A stretch of DNA of 64,000 nucleotides from Paenibacillus monticola (GCF_009664975.1 NZ_WJXB01000002.1:124001-188000); one strand, 5' to 3'. Counted from the stretch's first letter, positions 33,886 through 43,029 are shown. A program made the numbers and translations. The notes: generated by a model not told the origin, from the sequence alone.

Positions 33886-33914
33886 AGTTTACGGACAATT
33901 GTCCGCTGTGTCAA
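33886..33914 (-). promoter_or_regulatory. SigA-like promoter of the DHA2 exporter
   Basis: On the minus strand TTGACA (33914-33909), 17-nt spacer, TAAACT (33891-33886). Operator 2 fills the spacer almost exactly. Confidence 0.65.
33892..33905. promoter_or_regulatory. TetR operator 2
   Basis: Perfect palindrome CGGACAATTGTCCG lying between the -35 and -10 of the exporter promoter, where binding would block RNA polymerase directly. Confidence 0.85.
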
Positions 33915-33966
33915 TTAAATATTCCTTCTTTTCTGCAACTATATGATGTGTTTCTGAAAGGAGTCC

Positions 33967-34614
33967 ATGATGACAAAGATAAACGGAGATGCGAATTCAC
34001 CTCCCAAACAAGTAATTCATTCTCAAGAGGCTGCTAAAGATCCTTACGTAGAGCGGATTTTGGATGCGGCTCGCCAATTGTTTATAGAGAACGGTCTGGA
34101 AGCCGTCAGCATGCATAGAATCGCCAAGAAAGCTGGGATTGGGCAAGCTTCCTTATACCGCCGTTTCACTGACATAGGCGAGATTTGCTCGGTACTCCTG
34201 CGAGATAATTCCGAACGTTTTTTGAATGAACTGGAGCATGAGGTACAGTTGACTCCAGTTAAGCTTCCCGCTTTTGAACGTCTGCAGAGCAGCATCGAGC
34301 GGGTGGTAGATTTCCTAGAGCAGCATGCGGAACTACTTAACCTCATCAAAACTGAATTCACTGGCAAAAAACAGCTTACTCAGTTCGAGCATCCTTTTTT
34401 CCAAAGACTAAATATGATTCTCTTTCAACTGCTGCAGCAGGTTACCGCAGAAACTGAGAACATCCTGATAGATCCCCAATTTGTTGCAACAGCACTGGTT
34501 TCTGTGCTCAGTCCGGATCTCTATTTGTTCCAGAAAAAGGTTCACGGCCGCTCTAAAGAACAAATCACAAAGGGAATCATCACCCTGTTCGTCACTGGGC
34601 TTCGTAATCCCTGA
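33967..34614 (+). CDS. TetR-family repressor of the DHA2 exporter
   Basis: A 215-residue repressor. The N-terminal DNA-binding domain is ERILDAARQLFIENGLEAVSMHRIAKKAGIGQASLYRRFTDIGEIC (residues about 28-75); the helical rest binds ligand. Two ATGs are adjacent (33967, 33970) after AAAGGAG. The product faces the exporter across two matching palindromes, so it represses both itself and the exporter (inference from site placement). The stop is followed by the TPP riboswitch promoter of the thiamine operon. Confidence 0.9.
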   Translation: MMTKINGDANSPPKQVIHSQEAAKDPYVERILDAARQLFIENGLEAVSMHRIAKKAGIGQASLYRRFTDIGEICSVLLRDNSERFLNELEHEVQLTPVKLPAFERLQSSIERVVDFLEQHAELLNLIKTEFTGKKQLTQFEHPFFQRLNMILFQLLQQVTAETENILIDPQFVATALVSVLSPDLYLFQKKVHGRSKEQITKGIITLFVTGLRNP

Positions 34615-34631
34615 TATATTGCCTCGGTTCT

Positions 34632-34659
34632 TTACATCTTGCGAAGATATGGTATATTA
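34632..34659 (+). promoter_or_regulatory. SigA-like promoter of the thiamine operon
   Basis: TTTACA, 16-nt spacer, TATATT, placed about 50 nt before the riboswitch. Confidence 0.6.
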
Positions 34660-34708
34660 GTTAACAAATTGAACCATTTTCATTAAACCAATATTGACCT
34701 ATTAATTT

Positions 34709-34797
34709 CACTAGGGGAGTCTTTCGACTGAGACGGAGCTATGATGCTCTGGACCCTTGGAACCTGATCTGGATCATACCAGCGGAGGGAAGTGGAA
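34709..34797 (+). ncRNA. TPP (THI-box) riboswitch
   Basis: The conserved aptamer parts are all present: CTAGGGGAGT, the P3 arm, CTGAGA near 34729, GGACCCTTGGAACCTGATCTG and the closing GGAGGGAAGTGG. It binds thiamine pyrophosphate. The transcript next runs into a strong terminator at 34846, so TPP is expected to stop transcription of the downstream thiZXY-thiMDE operon. Confidence 0.95.
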
Positions 34798-34845
34798 CGA
34801 AACCTTCATGTGATGCATTCGTAAGTTTATGCAGACAGAACTTTC

Positions 34846-34890
34846 GGCCCATTCATTTCCTCTTTGGAAATGAATGGGCCTTATTTGTTT
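34846..34890 (+). terminator. Riboswitch-controlled terminator
   Basis: Stem GGCCCATTCATTTCC / GGAAATGAATGGGCC with loop TCTTT and tail TTATTTGTTT, 49 nt beyond the TPP aptamer. Confidence 0.88.
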
Positions 34891-34983
34891 AAGCATATGC
34901 TTCACAAAACTAAGCCTATGCTTTCGAAGTAGTTTTATTGCGATGGTTCTCAAGAGGTAATGCTTCATAAAACTTTTAGGAGG
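34889..34983 (+). repeat. Composite leader repeat, second locus, ending in the thiZ ribosome site
   Basis: One partial unit (34889-34911, AAGCATATGCTTCACAAAACT) and one full unit (34912-34983) match the units before fabF. They share CTATGCTTTCGAAGT, AGTTTTATTGCGATG, GCTTCATAAAACTT and the closing TTTAGGAGG. The unit lies between the riboswitch terminator and the first thiamine gene. Confidence 0.7.
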
Positions 34984-34984
34984 T

Positions 34985-35761
34985 TTGCTCATTACGGAAA
35001 CACTTACGATTCGAGGCTTGGCCTACTCCTATGCCCATTCTCCACTGTCCTCAGTATTCTCGGATTTATCTATGCATATCCATCAGGGAGAGTTCATCTC
35101 TGTAGTAGGGGCCAGTGGATGTGGAAAAAGCACACTATTCAAGATCATTGCCGGTCTATTGGAACCCACTTGTGGAGAAATTGACTTTCACAGTGAAGTT
35201 TCTTACGCTACCCGCTTGGGCCAAATCGCCTACATGCCTCAGCAGGATCTTTTGTTGCCTTGGCGGACGGTAATGGACAACTGTCTACTGCCCTGGGGGG
35301 TGAAGCGGAACCAGAGCAAAAAAGAGAGTATCACTCAGATTCGCGGGATGCTGCAACGTTTGGGTCTCGCGGAACTTGAAAATGCCTATCCTCAGGAGCT
35401 GTCAGGCGGCATGAAACAACGGGTTGCTTTTCTCAGAACACTTGTTGCCGGAGGGGATCTGATGCTGTTGGACGAGCCCTTTGGCGCACTTGATGCCATG
35501 ACTAAACGAGAAATGCATAAATGGCTGCTGGAGCTGTGGAGTGAGGTGGATAAGACCGTGCTGTTCATTACACATGATCTTGAGGAAGCTCTGCTGCTCA
35601 GTGACCGCATCTATCTGATGTCAGGTGGCAGAGCGGGCGGGATTCAAGAATTCATTGTCGATTTGCCGAGACCTAGACATTACAAGTTGAACTATGAGCC
35701 GCGGTTTATTACCCTGCGGGAGGATTTGGAGCGAAAACTGTATGAGAACCACTCCCATTAA
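34985..35761 (+). CDS. thiZ: Thiamine-precursor (HMP-type) ABC transporter ATPase
   Basis: ATP-binding subunit of an uptake system for the pyrimidine precursor of thiamine. Of about 258 residues: Walker A GASGCGKST, Q-loop MPQQDLLLPW (typical of nitrate/taurine/ThiZ ATPases), signature LSGGMKQR, Walker B LMLLDEP, ITHDLEEA. The start is unusual. TTG at 34985 is just 1 nt after the AGGAGG (34978-34983), while an in-frame ATT at 34991 is spaced 7 nt, and no ATG occurs before residue 30. The first conserved strand begins at residue 7, so one of these must be the start. Confidence 0.85.
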   Translation: MLITETLTIRGLAYSYAHSPLSSVFSDLSMHIHQGEFISVVGASGCGKSTLFKIIAGLLEPTCGEIDFHSEVSYATRLGQIAYMPQQDLLLPWRTVMDNCLLPWGVKRNQSKKESITQIRGMLQRLGLAELENAYPQELSGGMKQRVAFLRTLVAGGDLMLLDEPFGALDAMTKREMHKWLLELWSEVDKTVLFITHDLEEALLLSDRIYLMSGGRAGGIQEFIVDLPRPRHYKLNYEPRFITLREDLERKLYENHSH

Positions 35762-36518
35762 CAAGCTGCTGTCAGACTATGGCCCCTTTGTCTTGCTTGT
35801 CCTGCTGATTCTGACCCTCTGGGAGTTGGTTGTGCGGCTGAACTTCATTCCGTCTTTCATACTTCCTGCACCAACAGCGATCTGGATGGCCCTGCTCAAG
35901 CACCGAAAACTTTTGTTCGGGCAGCATCTGCTGGCAACACTTCAAGAGGTATTACTGGGCTTCATATTGTCGGTAACCTGCGGCACTCTGCTGGGCATCG
36001 GAATGCATATGTTCCGCCCGCTTCAAAAGGCCCTTTATCCCTTTCTGATCATCAGTCAGACGATTCCGTTAATTGCCCTCTCACCTATTTTTATCATGTG
36101 GTTCGGCTATACGCTATGGAGTAAGGTTGCTGTCGTATTCCTGACCGCCTTTTTCCCGATTGTCGTCGCTACCTATGACGGTCTGCATAAAAGTGACCGA
36201 GCTTACGAAGAGCTGTTGTTAACAATGGGCGCCTCTCGCTGGCAAGTACTCAGAACCCTCGGGCTTCCGCTGGCGCTGCCCTCCTTCTTCTCCGGTCTAA
36301 AGCTGTCCATCGTCTATTGCGTTATCGGCGCTACGATTGGAGAATGGCTTGGCGGCAGTAAAGGACTTGGATATTACAGCCGCCGGATGGCAGGGAGTAT
36401 GCAGAGTGATGAGATGTTTGCCGCTGTATTCCTACTATCAGCACTTGGAATTGTATTGTTTCTAGGTATCGCCCTGCTTGAAAAGATTACTTTTAAGAAA
36501 AGAGGCTCTTATCGATGA
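35742..36518 (+). CDS. thiX: Thiamine-precursor ABC transporter permease
   Basis: A 258-residue membrane permease of the SsuC/TauC/ThiX type: about six membrane segments, LWELVVRLNFIPSFILPAPTAIWMAL near the start, the EAA-like loop ELLLTMGASRWQVLRTLGLPLALPSFFSGLK and the end GEWLGGSKGLGYYSRRMAGSM. Start at 35742, inside the last 20 nt of thiZ, with GGAG 10 nt upstream; overlapping frames mean coupled translation. Confidence 0.85.
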   Translation: MRTTPINKLLSDYGPFVLLVLLILTLWELVVRLNFIPSFILPAPTAIWMALLKHRKLLFGQHLLATLQEVLLGFILSVTCGTLLGIGMHMFRPLQKALYPFLIISQTIPLIALSPIFIMWFGYTLWSKVAVVFLTAFFPIVVATYDGLHKSDRAYEELLLTMGASRWQVLRTLGLPLALPSFFSGLKLSIVYCVIGATIGEWLGGSKGLGYYSRRMAGSMQSDEMFAAVFLLSALGIVLFLGIALLEKITFKKRGSYR

Positions 36519-37552
36519 TTCCTGCCCGCAAATTAAAGAAAACGTTAATTCCCGTAATTTCCCTCTATCTCGTTCTGCTCTTGAGCAGCTGCGGAAATAA
36601 TGAAAGACCAGAACCAGCAACAGCCAATTCTCTCCCAAGTGAATCTACTCAACTTCATAAGCTGACATTGATGCTCGACTGGTATCCCAATGCGGTCCAT
36701 TCCTTTTTGTACGCAGCCGTGCAAAATGGATATTTTGCCGAGGAAGGGTTAGATGTTGAAATCAAAATGCCTGCCGATAGCAATGATGCGTTGAAGCTCG
36801 TTGCCGCGAACCAAATTGATCTCGCCTTCAGCTACCAGCCTCAAGTGCTTATGGCCCGCGCTGAGAACATCCCTGTAAAATCTATTGCGGCCATCGTTAG
36901 GCATCCTCTGAATCATCTCATGGTTCCAGCCGACAGCGGAATTAGCAGTCCCAAAGATTTAGCCGGAAAGAATATTGGCTATTCCTCTATCCCGCTATAC
37001 GAAGCAATGGTTCGCACGATGATCAAAAGCGATGGTGGTGATCCTCAGGCCAGCAACTTGATCGATGTAGGCTTTGACCTGATTCCCGCTATCTCCACAG
37101 GCCAGGTAGATGGAATTATGGGTGGTTTTATCAACCACGAACAGCTGATTCTGGAAAAAGAAGGCCATCCTGTCACCTCTATGAACCCCACGGATTACGG
37201 TGTTCCCGATTATTACGAACTTGTGCTTGTGGCCAGTGAGCAAGGCTTGCAGAATTCTGAGGCCTACTTCACCAAATTCATGAAGGCGATCACGAAGGGT
37301 CAGCAGTTCGTTCAGGAGCATCCGGAGCAAGCACTCGCTCAACTGTTGGAGCATGAAGATGCAACTTCACCCCTCGACAAAACCATCGAGCAGACAAGCC
37401 TGCAGATTCTATTGCCGCTGATGGATGCAGGAGAAGAGCCCTTTGGATATCAGGACCCGGCATCTTGGGAAAAGGTACATCAGTGGCTGAGTGAGAATGG
37501 ATTGCTGTCCTCTGAGATCAAGACAGAGGATGCATTCATTAATCTTAAGTAA
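36515..37552 (+). CDS. thiY: Thiamine-precursor binding lipoprotein (NMT1/THI5-like)
   Basis: A 345-residue binding protein with lipobox LLSSCGNN (Cys26). The domain begins [38 protein letters not shown], the NMT1/THI5-like signature shared by ThiY, which binds the formyl-aminomethyl pyrimidine (known for B. halodurans ThiY). The ligand pocket segments [26 protein letters not shown] and [12 protein letters not shown] are typical. Its ATG overlaps the thiX stop (ATGA). Ligand inferred from riboswitch and neighbours. Confidence 0.9.
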   Translation: MIPARKLKKTLIPVISLYLVLLLSSCGNNERPEPATANSLPSESTQLHKLTLMLDWYPNAVHSFLYAAVQNGYFAEEGLDVEIKMPADSNDALKLVAANQIDLAFSYQPQVLMARAENIPVKSIAAIVRHPLNHLMVPADSGISSPKDLAGKNIGYSSIPLYEAMVRTMIKSDGGDPQASNLIDVGFDLIPAISTGQVDGIMGGFINHEQLILEKEGHPVTSMNPTDYGVPDYYELVLVASEQGLQNSEAYFTKFMKAITKGQQFVQEHPEQALAQLLEHEDATSPLDKTIEQTSLQILLPLMDAGEEPFGYQDPASWEKVHQWLSENGLLSSEIKTEDAFINLK

Positions 37553-37581
37553 CATGCAAACTACTTTTAGGAGGAATTAGT

Positions 37582-38373
37582 ATGAGTTATCTAACCAAAG
37601 TACGCGAGCAAAACCCTTTGATCCACAATATCACTAATATCGTCGTGACCAATTTTACGGCCAACGGTTTGTTGGCCCTAGGAGTATCTCCTTTTATGGC
37701 TGATGCCCATGAAGAAGTCGCCGATGTCGCCAAAATGTCTGCTGCCGTTATTCTTAATATCGGAACCTTGAACGAGCACGTCATTCGATCTATGATTCTG
37801 GCGGGTAAATCCGCTAATGCGCATGGGGTACCTGTAGTCCTTGACCCTGTAGGTGCTGGCGCAACAGCTTACCGGACGGAGATTACGCACAAGTTAATTG
37901 GTGAAATGCAGATTACGGCGCTGCGGGGCAATGTCGCTGAGGTTGCCCATGTTGCCGGTGAGCAATGGTCGATTAAAGGTGTCGATGCCGGGGCAGGCGA
38001 AGGCGATGTAGTTGCTCTGGCGCAAAAAGCCGCGCGCAAGCTCGGCTGTATCGTGATCATTACCGGTAAGGAGGATGTCATTACGGATGGAGAAGTTACC
38101 TTCATCGCCAGCAACGGACACCCTATTCTCACAAAAGTAACCGGCACTGGCTGCTTGCTCAGCTCGGTCGTGGGTGCGTTTCTGGCTGTTGCTGGACAAT
38201 CCACGTTGGAAGCGTCGGCAGAAGCTATTTCCTTCTATGGTGTGGCCGCAGAGATTGCCGCGGAGTCTACCGCACAGCAGGGTCCAGGAAGCTTCCAGAT
38301 CGAGTTCCTGAATCAATTGGCGCTCGTTACACCTGAGATATTCCTAGAGAAATCTCGTCTACAGAAGCTATAG
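37582..38373 (+). CDS. thiM: Hydroxyethylthiazole kinase
   Basis: Phosphorylates salvaged 4-methyl-5-hydroxyethylthiazole for thiamine synthesis. The 263-residue enzyme has [51 protein letters not shown] and the active-site [18 protein letters not shown] lies 7-8 nt before the ATG; the region just upstream, AAACTACTTTTAGGAGG, looks like the tail end of the composite repeat seen before thiZ. Confidence 0.93.
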   Translation: MSYLTKVREQNPLIHNITNIVVTNFTANGLLALGVSPFMADAHEEVADVAKMSAAVILNIGTLNEHVIRSMILAGKSANAHGVPVVLDPVGAGATAYRTEITHKLIGEMQITALRGNVAEVAHVAGEQWSIKGVDAGAGEGDVVALAQKAARKLGCIVIITGKEDVITDGEVTFIASNGHPILTKVTGTGCLLSSVVGAFLAVAGQSTLEASAEAISFYGVAAEIAAESTAQQGPGSFQIEFLNQLALVTPEIFLEKSRLQKL

Positions 38374-38390
38374 ATGAAGGAGACCCCATC

Positions 38391-39215
38391 ATGAATGTGT
38401 ATAAAGCCTTAACCATCGCCGGCTCGGATAGCGGTGGCGGTGCAGGGATTCAAGCCGATCTCAAAACCTTTCAGGAGCAGGGCGTATACGGCATGTCAGC
38501 GATAACAGCTGTAACTGCCCAGAACACGCTTGGTGTACAAGGCGTTTATCCGCTCGGGCCTGATGCTATCGCTCAGCAATTGGATTCCATCGGCGTAGAT
38601 CTTGAACCGGATGCCGTGAAGACCGGTATGTTGTTCAGCAGCGAAATTATCCGCATTGTAGCCGATAAGGTTCAGCAATATGGCTGGCGCAAGCTCGTCA
38701 TTGATCCGGTTATGGTTGCCAAGGGCGGCTCTGCGTTATTGCAGGAGGAGGCCGTGCAGTCGTTGATTACATACCTAATCCCTCTGGCATTAGTAACAAC
38801 TCCCAATATTCCTGAAGCCGAAATTCTTACAGGCCGGAAGATTACCAGCCTGCAGGACCGTGAAGCAGCGGCTCAAATCATCCTGGAAATGGGCTCAAGA
38901 TACGTAGTCCTAAAGGGCGGGCATGACGCTGGTACCGAGGGCGCAGTAGACCTTTTGTACGATGGGCAGGAGTTCATCTATATGGAGAGCAAGCGGATTG
39001 AGACCCGACATACGCATGGTACCGGCTGTACTTACTCGGCGGTAGTAACCGCTGAGCTCGCTAAAGGAGCAGCCGTGCCGGTGGCGATTCATACGGCCAA
39101 AGCCTTCATTCAGGCCGCCATTGAAGAAGGTCTGGGGATCGGCGGTGGACATGGGCCAACGAACCATTTTGCCTACCAAAACAGATTGCGGGGTGATCGT
39201 TATGGAGCGCATTAA
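38391..39215 (+). CDS. thiD: Hydroxymethylpyrimidine/phosphomethylpyrimidine kinase
   Basis: Adds the two phosphates to HMP to give HMP-PP. The 274-residue ribokinase-fold protein starts MNVYKALTIAGSDSGGGAGIQADLKTFQEQGVYGMSAITAVTAQNT and has VIDPVMVAKGG, PNIPEAEILTG and the catalytic HTHGTGCTYSAVV. AAGGAG is 8 nt before the ATG. It overlaps thiE by 14 nt at its end. Confidence 0.93.
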   Translation: MNVYKALTIAGSDSGGGAGIQADLKTFQEQGVYGMSAITAVTAQNTLGVQGVYPLGPDAIAQQLDSIGVDLEPDAVKTGMLFSSEIIRIVADKVQQYGWRKLVIDPVMVAKGGSALLQEEAVQSLITYLIPLALVTTPNIPEAEILTGRKITSLQDREAAAQIILEMGSRYVVLKGGHDAGTEGAVDLLYDGQEFIYMESKRIETRHTHGTGCTYSAVVTAELAKGAAVPVAIHTAKAFIQAAIEEGLGIGGGHGPTNHFAYQNRLRGDRYGAH

Positions 39216-39858
39216 CAGTGATGCCCTGCGCAGGTTGCTGAAGGTATACTTCATAATGGGCAGCATCAATTGCCGTAAATCCCCAGAAGAGGTTCTAAGC
39301 GAAGCCATCGCCGGCGGCATTACAATGTTCCAATTTCGTGAAAAAGGACCGGGTGCGCTCACAGGCAATGCCCGATTGGAGTTAGCCCAAAATCTCCAGC
39401 AGATTTGCCGTGACCTCGGTGTACCCTTCATCGTTAACGACGACATTGAACTGGCAATCGCTCTGGATGCGGACGGCATTCATGTAGGGCAGAACGATGA
39501 ACCTGCCAAGGCGATCCGGCAGCGGATTGGAATTCAGAAGATCATTGGTGTATCTGCCCATTCATTATACGAAGCACGCCAGGCAATCACGGACGGTGCA
39601 GATTACCTGGGAATTGGTCCGATTTATCCCACCTCCTCCAAGGACGATGCGGAAGCCGTTCAAGGCACTTTTGTAATTGAAAGAGTGCGGAATAGCCGCA
39701 TTGCCATTCCTCTGGTTGGCATTGGCGGGATTACCGTACATAATGCCCTACCTGTCATTAATGCTGGGGCGGATGGAGTATCAATCATTTCCGCCGTTGC
39801 AGGTGCCGAAGATGTGCGCGCAGCTGCACAGAGCTTTGTGAAAGTCGTTCAAGGGTAA
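39202..39858 (+). CDS. thiE: Thiamine-phosphate synthase
   Basis: Joins HMP-PP and thiazole phosphate to thiamine phosphate. The 218-residue TIM barrel has YFIMGSINC, GGITMFQFREKGPGALTG, FIVNDDIELAIALDADGIHVGQND, DYLGIGPIYPTSSKDDA and the phosphate loop IPLVGIGGIT.NA. Start chosen at 39202 (MERINSDAL), 14 nt inside thiD, after GGGTGAT; the open frame extends into thiD but without protein-like sequence. Last gene of the riboswitch operon. Confidence 0.92.
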   Translation: MERINSDALRRLLKVYFIMGSINCRKSPEEVLSEAIAGGITMFQFREKGPGALTGNARLELAQNLQQICRDLGVPFIVNDDIELAIALDADGIHVGQNDEPAKAIRQRIGIQKIIGVSAHSLYEARQAITDGADYLGIGPIYPTSSKDDAEAVQGTFVIERVRNSRIAIPLVGIGGITVHNALPVINAGADGVSIISAVAGAEDVRAAAQSFVKVVQG

Positions 39859-39863
39859 CGATC

Positions 39864-39912
39864 ACACAGCAAAAGCGTAGAAACCGGAAAGCGGCTTCTA
39901 CGCTTTTTGTGT
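39864..39912 (+). terminator. Terminator of the thiamine operon
   Basis: AAAAGCGTAGAAACCG / GCGGCTTCTACGCTTTTT with flanking ACACA / TGTGT. Confidence 0.9.
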
Positions 39913-39983
39913 GGACTCATTCAAGATCAGCCTGATACCTTATGAAACAATATTTACAAATCGGAGCTACAGAGTTATATTTA

Positions 39984-40014
39984 GTTTACAACGCAAACAG
40001 TTTACAAGTATAAC
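39984..40014 (+). promoter_or_regulatory. Promoter and candidate operator of the MarR-ABC operon
   Basis: TTTACA (39985-39990), 18 nt, TATAAC (40009-40014). GTTTACAA is repeated in direct orientation at 39984 and 40000, covering the -35 and spacer, which would suit autoregulation by MarR. Confidence 0.5.
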
Positions 40015-40035
40015 TATCAAAGGATGGAATAATCA

Positions 40036-40467
40036 ATGGTCGATAAGCAACAAACCCTAGAGGTCTATAATTCTTTTTTTGCTGTGGCCCGTCAGCTTAA
40101 GAAGCTGGCTCACCAAAGCGCTGCTAACCTTGGGCTGACTGTACATCAAATTGGAATCTTAAATTCAATTCGCACCGACCCCGGTTTAACACAAAAAGAA
40201 GTGACCGAACGTCTCATATTCGCCAAAAGTAGAGTCAGCCTCCATATTGATGCTCTAGTCGAAAAAGGTCTGGCTACCCGGGAGATATCCGAACTGGACC
40301 GCAGAGAAACAAAGTTATACTTAACGTCGGACGGAGACAAATTATGTCTGCGCTATAACGAGGAGGCCTATTCGCACAAAGTGTTAGAGATAGCTCTGCA
40401 GCGTTTCTCTAAGGAAGAACTGGATTCCCTTATAGCGATGCACAAACAAATATTGGCTCAATTATAA
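40036..40467 (+). CDS. MarR-family regulator of the ABC exporter
   Basis: A 143-residue winged-helix regulator. Recognition helix region: LTQKEVTERLIFAKSRVSLHIDALVEKGLATREISELDRRETKLYLT. It lies 24 nt before an ABC half-transporter in the same direction, so it probably controls drug-responsive expression of that operon. AAAGGATGG precedes the ATG. Confidence 0.88.
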   Translation: MVDKQQTLEVYNSFFAVARQLKKLAHQSAANLGLTVHQIGILNSIRTDPGLTQKEVTERLIFAKSRVSLHIDALVEKGLATREISELDRRETKLYLTSDGDKLCLRYNEEAYSHKVLEIALQRFSKEELDSLIAMHKQILAQL

Positions 40468-40491
40468 ATAGATACTAGGGGGTGATCATGT

Positions 40492-42333
40492 ATGGCAAAA
40501 GGTGCTGGAGGTCCAGGCAATAACATGGGAATGGGTTTCGGGCGTATGAAATTCGATGAAGATGAACTAAAAGGGCAAAAACCGAATATTTCCAAAACCA
40601 TGCTGATCCGTATATCCTCCTATTTTAAACCTTATTGGAAGCAGACGCTGCTCGTAATGGTTATTTTATCCATATCCTCTTTTCTGGGTATTTTACCCCC
40701 CCTATTGATACAACGAATCATCGACCGCGCCCTTCCGAATAAGGATTTCCATCTGCTCCTACTGCTTGTGCTTGCCTCCCTTGGTACTACAGTGGTTTCA
40801 GGGTTGATAGGCGTATTGCAGACTTATTTAAATTCGTATATCTCGCAGAATATCGTCTATGATATGAAAAATCAAATGTACCAACATTTGCAACAGATGC
40901 CGCTGCAATTTTACTCGTCAGTCAAGCAGGGTGAAGTCATTACGAGAATGACTAGCGACATTTCAGGAATTCAAGGTGTTTTTAGCAGCACGGTTGTTAA
41001 TTTCGCCAGTAATCTATTTATACTCGTCACTACCGGGGTAACGCTATTTATAATGAATTGGAAGCTGGCTCTGCTGGGGATCATTGTTGTTCCCTTATTC
41101 ATTCTCCCTACTCGCAAAATGGGTAACGTACGCTGGAAACTGGCTAAACAGACACAGGAGAAGGTCTCCGAGCAAAACCAGATCATTCAAGAAACGCTAA
41201 GCATCAGCGGTTATATGTTAATGAAGCTGTTTACTAAGGAAGCGCAAGAATTCAAAGGTTTCCGAACGATCAATGCGGAATCAACACGTCTGCAAATTAG
41301 AGAATCCATGGCTGGCCGCTGGTTTATGATGACGTTAACGACCTTTACCAGCATCGGGCCAATGCTTATTTATTTATATGGCGGCTATCTGTTTATTCAA
41401 GGCGATCTCACGGTTGGGTCGATTATCGCTTTTGTAGCGCTGCTGGGCAGACTTTATGGCCCTGTTGGGCAAATGACCAATCTGTATGTAGATATTCGCA
41501 GATCCATAGCTCTCTTTGAACGTATTTTTGACTATTTTGATATGGAACCCCTAATTGTAGATCAACCACAGGCCGTCGCTATGAACACAATTGGTAAAGA
41601 CATCACCTTTGAGCAAGTCAGCTTTGCCTACCAGAAGGATAAGCCTGCCTTAAGTAACATTACCTTCACTGCTGCGGCGGGCACGATGACTGCTCTGGTC
41701 GGACCTAGCGGGGCCGGTAAAACTACGATCACTCATTTAATTCCACGCATGTACGAAATAGAGGCTGGACAAATCCGCATTGGCGGCATTGATATTCGCA
41801 ATTATACGCTCGAATCACTGCGGTCACAGATTGGACTGGTGACACAGGATACTTATCTGTTTAATGGAACCATTAAAGAAAATCTATTATATGCGAGAAG
41901 CGAAGCAACCGATCAAGACATTATCGAAGCTTGTAAAGCCGCTTATATCCATGATTTTATTGTGGAATTACCAGAGGGGTACGACACGATAGTAGGGAAT
42001 CGGGGCATCAAGCTATCCGGTGGTGAGAAGCAAAGAATCTCCATCGCTCGTGTACTGTTGAAGAATCCGGCGATCATCATTATGGATGAAGCCACTTCAT
42101 CGCTTGATACGATTTCCGAATTCTATATTCAACAAGCGATGTATCAACTATTGCAGAACAAGACAAGCATTGTCATCGCCCACCGGCTCTCCACCATTAT
42201 GGCTGCAGATAAGATTCTTGTTGTCCAGCATGGAGCTATCGCTGAGGAAGGCAGCCACGAACAGCTATTGGAGAAGCGTGGTGTATATAAAGATCTGTAT
42301 GACAAACAGTTTGAGCGTAAAGTATTCGCCTAA
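40492..42333 (+). CDS. ABC half-transporter, multidrug/lipid exporter type
   Basis: A 613-residue fused permease-ATPase exporter of the ABCB/LmrA-MsbA-like class. About six membrane segments (residues about 45-330), preceded by a Gly-rich N-terminus MAKGAGGPGNNMGMGFGRM. The ATPase has Walker A GPSGAGKTT, Q-loop LVTQDTYLFNGT, signature KLSGGEKQR, Walker B AIIIMDEA and the switch IVIAHRL. It must work as a homodimer or pair with a partner not present here. It ends 3 nt before a convergent pseudouridine synthase gene. Confidence 0.9.
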   Translation: MAKGAGGPGNNMGMGFGRMKFDEDELKGQKPNISKTMLIRISSYFKPYWKQTLLVMVILSISSFLGILPPLLIQRIIDRALPNKDFHLLLLLVLASLGTTVVSGLIGVLQTYLNSYISQNIVYDMKNQMYQHLQQMPLQFYSSVKQGEVITRMTSDISGIQGVFSSTVVNFASNLFILVTTGVTLFIMNWKLALLGIIVVPLFILPTRKMGNVRWKLAKQTQEKVSEQNQIIQETLSISGYMLMKLFTKEAQEFKGFRTINAESTRLQIRESMAGRWFMMTLTTFTSIGPMLIYLYGGYLFIQGDLTVGSIIAFVALLGRLYGPVGQMTNLYVDIRRSIALFERIFDYFDMEPLIVDQPQAVAMNTIGKDITFEQVSFAYQKDKPALSNITFTAAAGTMTALVGPSGAGKTTITHLIPRMYEIEAGQIRIGGIDIRNYTLESLRSQIGLVTQDTYLFNGTIKENLLYARSEATDQDIIEACKAAYIHDFIVELPEGYDTIVGNRGIKLSGGEKQRISIARVLLKNPAIIIMDEATSSLDTISEFYIQQAMYQLLQNKTSIVIAHRLSTIMAADKILVVQHGAIAEEGSHEQLLEKRGVYKDLYDKQFERKVFA

Positions 42334-42336
42334 GAG

Positions 42337-43029
42337 CTAAACCAGCTGTGTGAGCAGGAGGTTTAGCTCTTCCTCACTCAGATTTCTCCAGCTTCCTCTT
42401 TCCAGCCCGTTTAAGGTAATATTCATAATTCTAATCCGTTCCAACTGCAGCACTCGGTAGCCCAGTGCCTTGCACATTCTGCGTATTTGCAGGTTAAGCC
42501 CTTGGGTCAGAATTATTCCGAATACACATTCACTAATCAGGTATAGCTCACAAGGCTTGGTTCTGACCTCAAGGATGTCTACACCAGCGGACATTGCCTG
42601 CAGAAATCCCACCGTAACCGGCTTGTCTACCGTGACCACATACTCCTTCTCATGGCCGTTCTCTGAACGCATCATTTTATTGACGATTGCTCCATCATTC
42701 GTTAATAAAATGAGACCCTCAGACGTTTTGTCCAATCTGCCGATGGCAAAGATTCGTGAAGGATAATTCACAAAGTCTATAATATTACCAGCCACGTGCC
42801 TGGCTGCTGTACAAGTAATGCCTACTGGCTTATTAAGCGCAAGATAAACAGTCTCACCTTTTTGTGCGGGAATGGCTTCGCCATCAATCCTAACGTCATC
42901 CCCCAGCGCAACTTCAGCACCCGCTTCACAAACCACGCCGTCTACAGTAATCCTTCCAGCGGCAATTAACCGGTCGGTTTCTCTCCTGGAGCAATATCCC
43001 GTTTCACTTATGTATTTATTAATCCTCAT
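42337..43029 (-). CDS. rluF: 23S rRNA pseudouridine synthase, RluF-like
   Basis: An RNA modification enzyme of 230 residues. An N-terminal S4 domain (MRINKYISETGYCSRRETDRLIAAGRITVDG) precedes the catalytic domain with the Asp in FAIGRLDKTSEGLILLTND and the FGIILTQGLNLQIRRMCKALGYRVLQLERIRI block of the RsuA/RluB/E/F group. RluF is the best match in motif and length; RluE or RsuA cannot be fully excluded. Start at 43029 has GGGAGG 6 nt upstream. Confidence 0.85.
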   Translation of the reverse strand: MRINKYISETGYCSRRETDRLIAAGRITVDGVVCEAGAEVALGDDVRIDGEAIPAQKGETVYLALNKPVGITCTAARHVAGNIIDFVNYPSRIFAIGRLDKTSEGLILLTNDGAIVNKMMRSENGHEKEYVVTVDKPVTVGFLQAMSAGVDILEVRTKPCELYLISECVFGIILTQGLNLQIRRMCKALGYRVLQLERIRIMNITLNGLERGSWRNLSEEELNLLLTQLV

